Positions 47,842 through 51,292 of a DNA stretch of 51,292 bases are shown piece after piece. Position 1 is the first letter of the stretch. Each line of letters opens with the position of its first letter. The stretch spans positions 39,352-90,643 of the forward strand of contig DKLF01000096.1 of assembly GCA_002455655.1 (NCBI GenBank), written 5' to 3'. Both the position numbers and the translations under genes were made by a program. Origin of the DNA: Oscillibacter sp. UBA6647. GTDB lineage: Bacteria > Bacillota > Clostridia > Oscillospirales > Oscillospiraceae. The notes under the pieces were generated by a model. It was not told the origin of the DNA, did not search any database, and saw only the letters and a program-made list of their open reading frames with translations.

Positions 47842-48735
47842 GTGAAAAAAATAACAGCAATATTGAGCCTGTCTCTTCTATTTCTTTTGAGCGCCTGCTC
47901 ACCAAGCGAGCCGTCGGCTTCAGGAAGCGGTTCCGAGGACGTTTTTCCGGAGCCGGTTAAAATTACCGCCGAGGAAGCCCATGAGCGCATGACCACCGGG
48001 ACGCCCGTGGTTGTGGACGTGCGCACCGCCGGAGAATACGCGGAGGGCCACATTCCCGGGGCCATCCTGCTTCCCAATGAGGAGATCGGCACCGAGCCGC
48101 CGGCCCAGCTTCCCGTGCTGGACGCAGAGATTTTGATTTACTGCCGCAGCGGAAACCGCAGCGCGCAGGCCGCGACGAAGCTTTCGGACATGGGCTATAC
48201 GAATCTCAGTGATTTCGGCGGCATTATCGACTGGCCCTATGAGACGGAGAGCGGAGACTATCAGATCGTCGAAACGGCAGGAACCCTGTCCTCCTTCGCC
48301 GCGTGGGATTTAAACGGCGTTCCGGCGGACCAGCGCATTTTTGCGGATTATAAGCTAACCTTAATTAACATCTGGGCCACCTTCTGCGGCCCCTGCCTGC
48401 GGGAAATGCCCGATTTGGGCCAGTTGGCCGCCGACTATGCGGACCGTGGCGTTCAGGTGTTGGGGATTGTGGTGGACATTCCCCAGACCAGCGGGGCCTT
48501 TTCCCCGGATATGGTGCAGACTGCCCGGGATCTGGTGGAGCAGACCAGGGCAAACTATCTCCATCTGCTGCCCTCGGCGGATTTGATTGCCGCCAAGCTG
48601 TCTGGTGTCAGCTCCGTGCCGGAGACGATTTTTGTCAACGATAAGGGTGAGCTGGTGGGCCAATCTTATGTGGGCGCCCGCAGCGGCGAGGAGTGGTCTA
48701 AAATTATCGACTCCCTGCTGGAGACGGCGGAATGA
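47842..48735 (+). CDS. Rhodanese-thioredoxin (TlpA-like) lipoprotein
   Basis: 297 residues from a GTG start at 47842 with AAAGGAGGAA upstream. A lipobox (LLFLLSAC, Cys near 19) places it on the outer membrane face. Residues about 38-145 are a rhodanese domain with active Cys101 in YCRSGNRSA. Residues about 160-297 are a TlpA/ResA-like thioredoxin with the Cys182-x-x-Cys185 pair in FCGPCLREMP and the cis-Pro region VSSVPETIFVND. It probably handles sulfane sulphur or disulphides outside the cell. It overlaps the next gene by four bases; the operon encodes two more redox proteins. Confidence 0.92.
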   Translation: MKKITAILSLSLLFLLSACSPSEPSASGSGSEDVFPEPVKITAEEAHERMTTGTPVVVDVRTAGEYAEGHIPGAILLPNEEIGTEPPAQLPVLDAEILIYCRSGNRSAQAATKLSDMGYTNLSDFGGIIDWPYETESGDYQIVETAGTLSSFAAWDLNGVPADQRIFADYKLTLINIWATFCGPCLREMPDLGQLAADYADRGVQVLGIVVDIPQTSGAFSPDMVQTARDLVEQTRANYLHLLPSADLIAAKLSGVSSVPETIFVNDKGELVGQSYVGARSGEEWSKIIDSLLETAE

Positions 48736-48908
48736 CGGCAAAGGACGCCCCCCGGCCTCACCGTCGGTTGGCAGGAAAGCGCCTCGTCACTGCGGCAATT
48801 TTTCTCGTCTCCGTGGGCCTGATTGCCGTGGGCGTCTCTGCTGGCGAGCCGGCGGAGGTTTTGCAAAAGGCCGTGAACATCTGCCTTGAGTGCATCGGGA
48901 TTGGCTGA
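48732..48908 (+). CDS. CD1871A-type CXXC membrane peptide
   Basis: 58 residues from the ATG at 48732. A basic N-terminus is followed by one membrane helix (residues 18-36) and a C-terminal AVNICLECIGIG with Cys51 and Cys54. This is the pattern of the CD1871A family of small CXXC proteins in Clostridia. It overlaps the lipoprotein gene by four bases and the ferredoxin gene by one (TGATG), so the three are translated as a set. It may relay electrons between the membrane ferredoxin and the thioredoxin-like lipoprotein (inference). Confidence 0.8.
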   Translation: MTAKDAPRPHRRLAGKRLVTAAIFLVSVGLIAVGVSAGEPAEVLQKAVNICLECIGIG

Positions 48909-49807
48909 TGAAGCAGGGTATTCGACACTTGATTCAGGCGCTGGCGGCCCTTGCCCACAACCCGCATCTGGGCAATTTTGTCGTCGGGCGCATTCATCAG
49001 GGACCCTCCAAGCGCCTGTGCGTGCCGGGGCTGAATTGCTATTCCTGCCCGGGCGCCGCTGGGGCCTGCCCCATTGGCTCGTTGCAGGCGGTGATTGGCG
49101 GGCGGACGCGGAGCGTGTCCTATTACGTGACGGGAACGGTTTTGCTGTTCGGGGTGCTGTTCGGTCGGCTAATCTGCGGCTTTCTATGCCCCTTTGGTTT
49201 TGTGCAAGACCTGCTGCACAAAATCCCCTCTCCCAAGCTAAGCCCGCCCCGGCGGCTGGATTGGGGGCTGCGCTGGGGAAAATACGTGTCTCTTGTTGCC
49301 GTGCTGCTGCTTCCCGCACTGCTGAAGGACTCTTTTGGCATTGGCGACCCGTTTTTCTGCAAATACGTCTGCCCCGCCGGAACGCTGGAGGGCGGCCTTC
49401 CCCTGCTGGCGACCAACGAGGCGCTGCGGGCCGCCGCCGGGTTTCTATTCTCATGGAAGCTGGTGCTTTTGGTGCTGGTCATCGCGGATTCAGTTCTGGT
49501 ATACCGCCCGTTTTGCAAATATCTTTGCCCCCTGGGGGCCATTTACGGGCTGCTGAACCGCTTTAGCGTCTATCAGATGGGCGTGAACGAAAGCGCCTGC
49601 ATTCATTGCGGGCGCTGCGAAAAGGCCTGCAAAATGGGCGTGGACGTAACCGGGAACATCAACTCGGCGGAGTGCATTCGATGCGGCGCGTGCAAGGCGG
49701 CCTGCCCCACAGGCGCCATCTGGTCCGGCTTTTTCAAGCACGAAGAAGCCGCCGCGAAAAACAGTTCAGCCCCACCGCCGCCCAAGCCGCCCACCGGCCG
49801 TGATTGA
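48908..49807 (+). CDS. NapH-like membrane 4Fe-4S protein
   Basis: 299 residues from the ATG at 48908; an in-frame start at 48890 lies inside the CD1871A-type gene. It has about four membrane helices. Two cytoplasmic CxxxCP pairs are typical of the NapH/NosR/YccM group (ICGFLCPFGFVQDLLH and FCKYLCPLGAIYGLL). A third, FCKYVCPAGTLEG, lies between. Two 4Fe-4S motifs are near the C-terminus (CIHCGRCEKACKMGV and CIRCGACKAACPTGA). It should carry electrons across or onto the membrane. It is the last gene of the operon with the CXXC peptide and the rhodanese-thioredoxin lipoprotein. Confidence 0.93.
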   Translation: MKQGIRHLIQALAALAHNPHLGNFVVGRIHQGPSKRLCVPGLNCYSCPGAAGACPIGSLQAVIGGRTRSVSYYVTGTVLLFGVLFGRLICGFLCPFGFVQDLLHKIPSPKLSPPRRLDWGLRWGKYVSLVAVLLLPALLKDSFGIGDPFFCKYVCPAGTLEGGLPLLATNEALRAAAGFLFSWKLVLLVLVIADSVLVYRPFCKYLCPLGAIYGLLNRFSVYQMGVNESACIHCGRCEKACKMGVDVTGNINSAECIRCGACKAACPTGAIWSGFFKHEEAAAKNSSAPPPPKPPTGRD

Positions 49808-49878
49808 GCGGAGTGACCGGCAAGCCGTTAAGACCGCGACAAGCCCAATAATTCCCTTCGATAGGACAGAATTTCACC

Positions 49879-49907
49879 TTGACACTTTACTATTTTTAAG
49901 GTAGTAT
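49879..49907 (+). promoter_or_regulatory. Promoter of the ABC transporter gene
   Basis: Perfect TTGACA (49879-49884), 17-base spacer and TAGTAT (49902-49907). Transcription should start near 49914, just before the hairpin. Confidence 0.75.
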
Positions 49908-49930
49908 AAAAATAATTCAGGTGTGTCAAC

Positions 49931-49978
49931 GGGGACGAAAAGCCAGTAGAATTTATCTGCGCTTTCGTCCCCCTTTTT
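49931..49978 (+). terminator. Attenuator-like terminator in the ABC gene leader
   Basis: GGGGACGAAA (49931-49940) pairs with TTTCGTCCCC (49963-49972), with further inner pairing, and T5 follows at 49974-49978. It lies between the promoter and the ATPase start codon, only 20 bases before the latter, so unregulated termination would silence the gene. Control by an anti-terminator or processing is expected. Confidence 0.7.
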
Positions 49979-49997
49979 ATGATTGGGGGAGATGCCA

Positions 49998-51292
49998 ATG
50001 GAAGAACTTCTGCGCATGGAACACATTACCAAGCAGTTCGGCAGCGTCTATGCCAACCGGGACATCAATTTGGATGTTCGTCGCGGCGAGGTGCACACAC
50101 TTTTGGGCGAAAACGGCGCTGGGAAGAGTACGCTGATGAACGTGCTGTTTGGCCTCTATCAGCCCACCGCCGGAAAAATCTATTTGAATGGGGAGTCGGT
50201 GAAAATTGCCTCTCCCGCCGAGGCGGTAAAAAAGGGCATTGGCATGGTTCACCAGCACTTCATGCTGGTGGAGGCAATGACGGTTCTTGAGAACATCATT
50301 TTGGGCGACCGGCGGACAACGGGCCTGTTCATCGACAAGGATGCCCGGCGCAAGGAAATTCTGGAGCTGGCGGAGCGCTATGGGCTGGACGTGGAGCTGG
50401 ACAAGCCCGTCACCGAAATCGCCGTGGGCGCGCAGCAGCGGGTGGAAATCCTCAAGGCGTTGTACCGGGGCGCAGAGCTTCTGGTGCTGGACGAGCCCAC
50501 CGCCGCCCTCACCGACATCGAAACCGAGGGCCTGTTTGCCATCATCGAAAAGCTGAAAAGCGAGAACAAGAGCGTTATTTTTATCAGCCACAAAATGCGC
50601 GAGGTGATGAAGATTTCCGACCGGGTCACGGTGCTGCGGGCGGGACAGACAGTATGCACGCTGGACTGCCGCGGAACGGATAGCTGCCAGCTCGCAAACC
50701 TGATGATTGGCCGAGACCTTGCTCCCTCCCGCTATGAAAAAATTGAAAAACCGGGCGAGCCCGTGATGGAGCTGGCCCATGTGAGCTTCCACAAGTCCTC
50801 CAAGCACAACGGACTGAACGACGTGTCCCTGACCGTGGGCCGGGGCGAAATCGTGGGCATCGCAGGCGTGGACGGCAACGGCCAGAGCCAGCTTGCCCAG
50901 ATTGTCACCGGCGTGCTCACGCCGGAGGAGGGTGTTGTGGACCTGAAGGGCTCCACCGTGGCCCGCTTTACCCCCAACGGCTTTATTCTGGAAAACGTGT
51001 CCCACATTCCCGAGGACCGCAATAAAATGGGCCTCATCGGCAATATGTCCGTGCAGGACAATCTGGTGCTGAAAAGCACGGAAGAGGCCCGTTTTTCCGA
51101 TGGACACGGATTGCACCTGAAAAAGAAAGCCATCCATGACTACGCGCTGGGCATGCAGGAGAAATACGACATCCGGTGCGAGTCCGTGGATCAGGAGTGC
51201 CGCAATCTCTCCGGCGGAAACCAGCAAAAGGTTGTTCTGGGCAAGTGGATGTTTACTGAGCCGGAGGTTCTGATTCTTGACGAGCCCACCCG
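49998..51292 (+). CDS. ABC transporter ATPase, nucleoside/sugar (YufO/RbsA-like) type, 3' end cut
   Basis: The gene runs off the right edge; 431 residues are visible from the ATG at 49998 (GGGGGAG six bases upstream; another ATG at 49992). It has two ATPase halves. The first has Walker A GENGAGKST, a Q-loop HQHFMLVEAMTV, a degenerate signature AVGAQQRVEILKAL and Walker B LLVLDEPTAAL. The second has a degenerate Walker A-like GVDGNGQSQ, the signature LSGGNQQKV and Walker B VLILDEPT. This is the double-ATPase of the BMP-linked nucleoside transporters (YufO/NupO) or RbsA-like sugar importers. Substrate-binding and permease genes should follow downstream. Confidence 0.92.
   Translation, partial: MEELLRMEHITKQFGSVYANRDINLDVRRGEVHTLLGENGAGKSTLMNVLFGLYQPTAGKIYLNGESVKIASPAEAVKKGIGMVHQHFMLVEAMTVLENIILGDRRTTGLFIDKDARRKEILELAERYGLDVELDKPVTEIAVGAQQRVEILKALYRGAELLVLDEPTAALTDIETEGLFAIIEKLKSENKSVIFISHKMREVMKISDRVTVLRAGQTVCTLDCRGTDSCQLANLMIGRDLAPSRYEKIEKPGEPVMELAHVSFHKSSKHNGLNDVSLTVGRGEIVGIAGVDGNGQSQLAQIVTGVLTPEEGVVDLKGSTVARFTPNGFILENVSHIPEDRNKMGLIGNMSVQDNLVLKSTEEARFSDGHGLHLKKKAIHDYALGMQEKYDIRCESVDQECRNLSGGNQQKVVLGKWMFTEPEVLILDEPT

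Noticed and set aside
49977..51227. 416-codon open frame on the minus strand.
   Set aside because: Shadow of the ABC ATPase gene, whose plus-strand frame carries clear Walker and signature motifs.
1..51292. rRNA and tRNA genes, insertion sequences, CRISPR arrays.
   Set aside because: Looked for on reading through; no transposase frame, tRNA cloverleaf, rRNA segment or regular repeat array was recognised.

Overview
The window looks like a chromosomal segment of a spore-forming, strictly anaerobic, amino-acid-using Firmicute of class Clostridia, most likely the Oscillospiraceae (Oscillibacter/Intestinimonas-like). The evidence is SpoIIID, a SleC-like cortex-lytic protein, an SLH surface protein, rubredoxins and flavodiiron proteins, a CD1871A-type protein, GC-rich third codon positions and AGGAGG-type ribosome binding sites. 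I saw no rRNA, tRNA or CRISPR array. Both window edges cut genes.

Region 1 (1-11.1 kb) is the integrase end of a prophage. A cut Abi-alpha (DUF4393) gene faces a tightly coupled minus-strand replication block: family A DNA polymerase, DUF2815, DUF2800 nuclease, small proteins, a short cytosine methyltransferase and a 3D-domain protein. Next come a secreted repeat protein, a lysis/lysogeny switch and a tyrosine integrase. Both regulators of the switch, a 53-aa protein and an S24 (LexA/CI-like) repressor, carry ribbon-helix-helix DNA-binding domains rather than HTH domains. They diverge from a promoter region with six copies of a 13-bp palindrome, AAGTGnnnCACTT. I consider this the most unusual system in the window.

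Region 2 (11.1-24.2 kb) is host sequence. It holds spoIIID, an AraC regulator divergent from a broken TRAP dctP gene that is fused to the tail of a lost dehydrogenase gene, and an Rrf2 regulator followed by an acyl-CoA dehydrogenase/EtfA/rubredoxin fusion and a flavodiiron protein (a possible acyl-CoA-to-oxygen or NO electron path). A LysR regulator, a glutaminase with an AGCS symporter, and a SulP transporter follow.

Region 3 (24.3-33.8 kb) is a 5-oxoproline module. pxpA, an NRAMP-like transporter, pxpB, pxpC and a DUF1445 gene have almost the same gene set as the Bacillus kip operon, and a near-consensus sigma-54 promoter lies upstream. Immediately upstream of that lies a sodium:solute symporter, histidine kinase and NtrC-type regulator operon, which is the obvious candidate controller.

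Region 4 (34.0-37.9 kb) has two M20 amidohydrolases around an unrecognised permease, a layout like abgABT. Region 5 (38.3-45.2 kb) has a 1541-aa SLH protein with a possible ZinT-like part and metal-box-like operators, then a short rubredoxin and a flavodiiron-rubredoxin fusion.

Region 6 (45.4-51.3 kb) has a lipoprotein, a SleC-like spore protein, a three-gene redox operon (rhodanese-thioredoxin lipoprotein, CD1871A-type protein, NapH-like ferredoxin) and the start of a nucleoside/sugar-type ABC ATPase gene behind a promoter and an attenuator-like hairpin.
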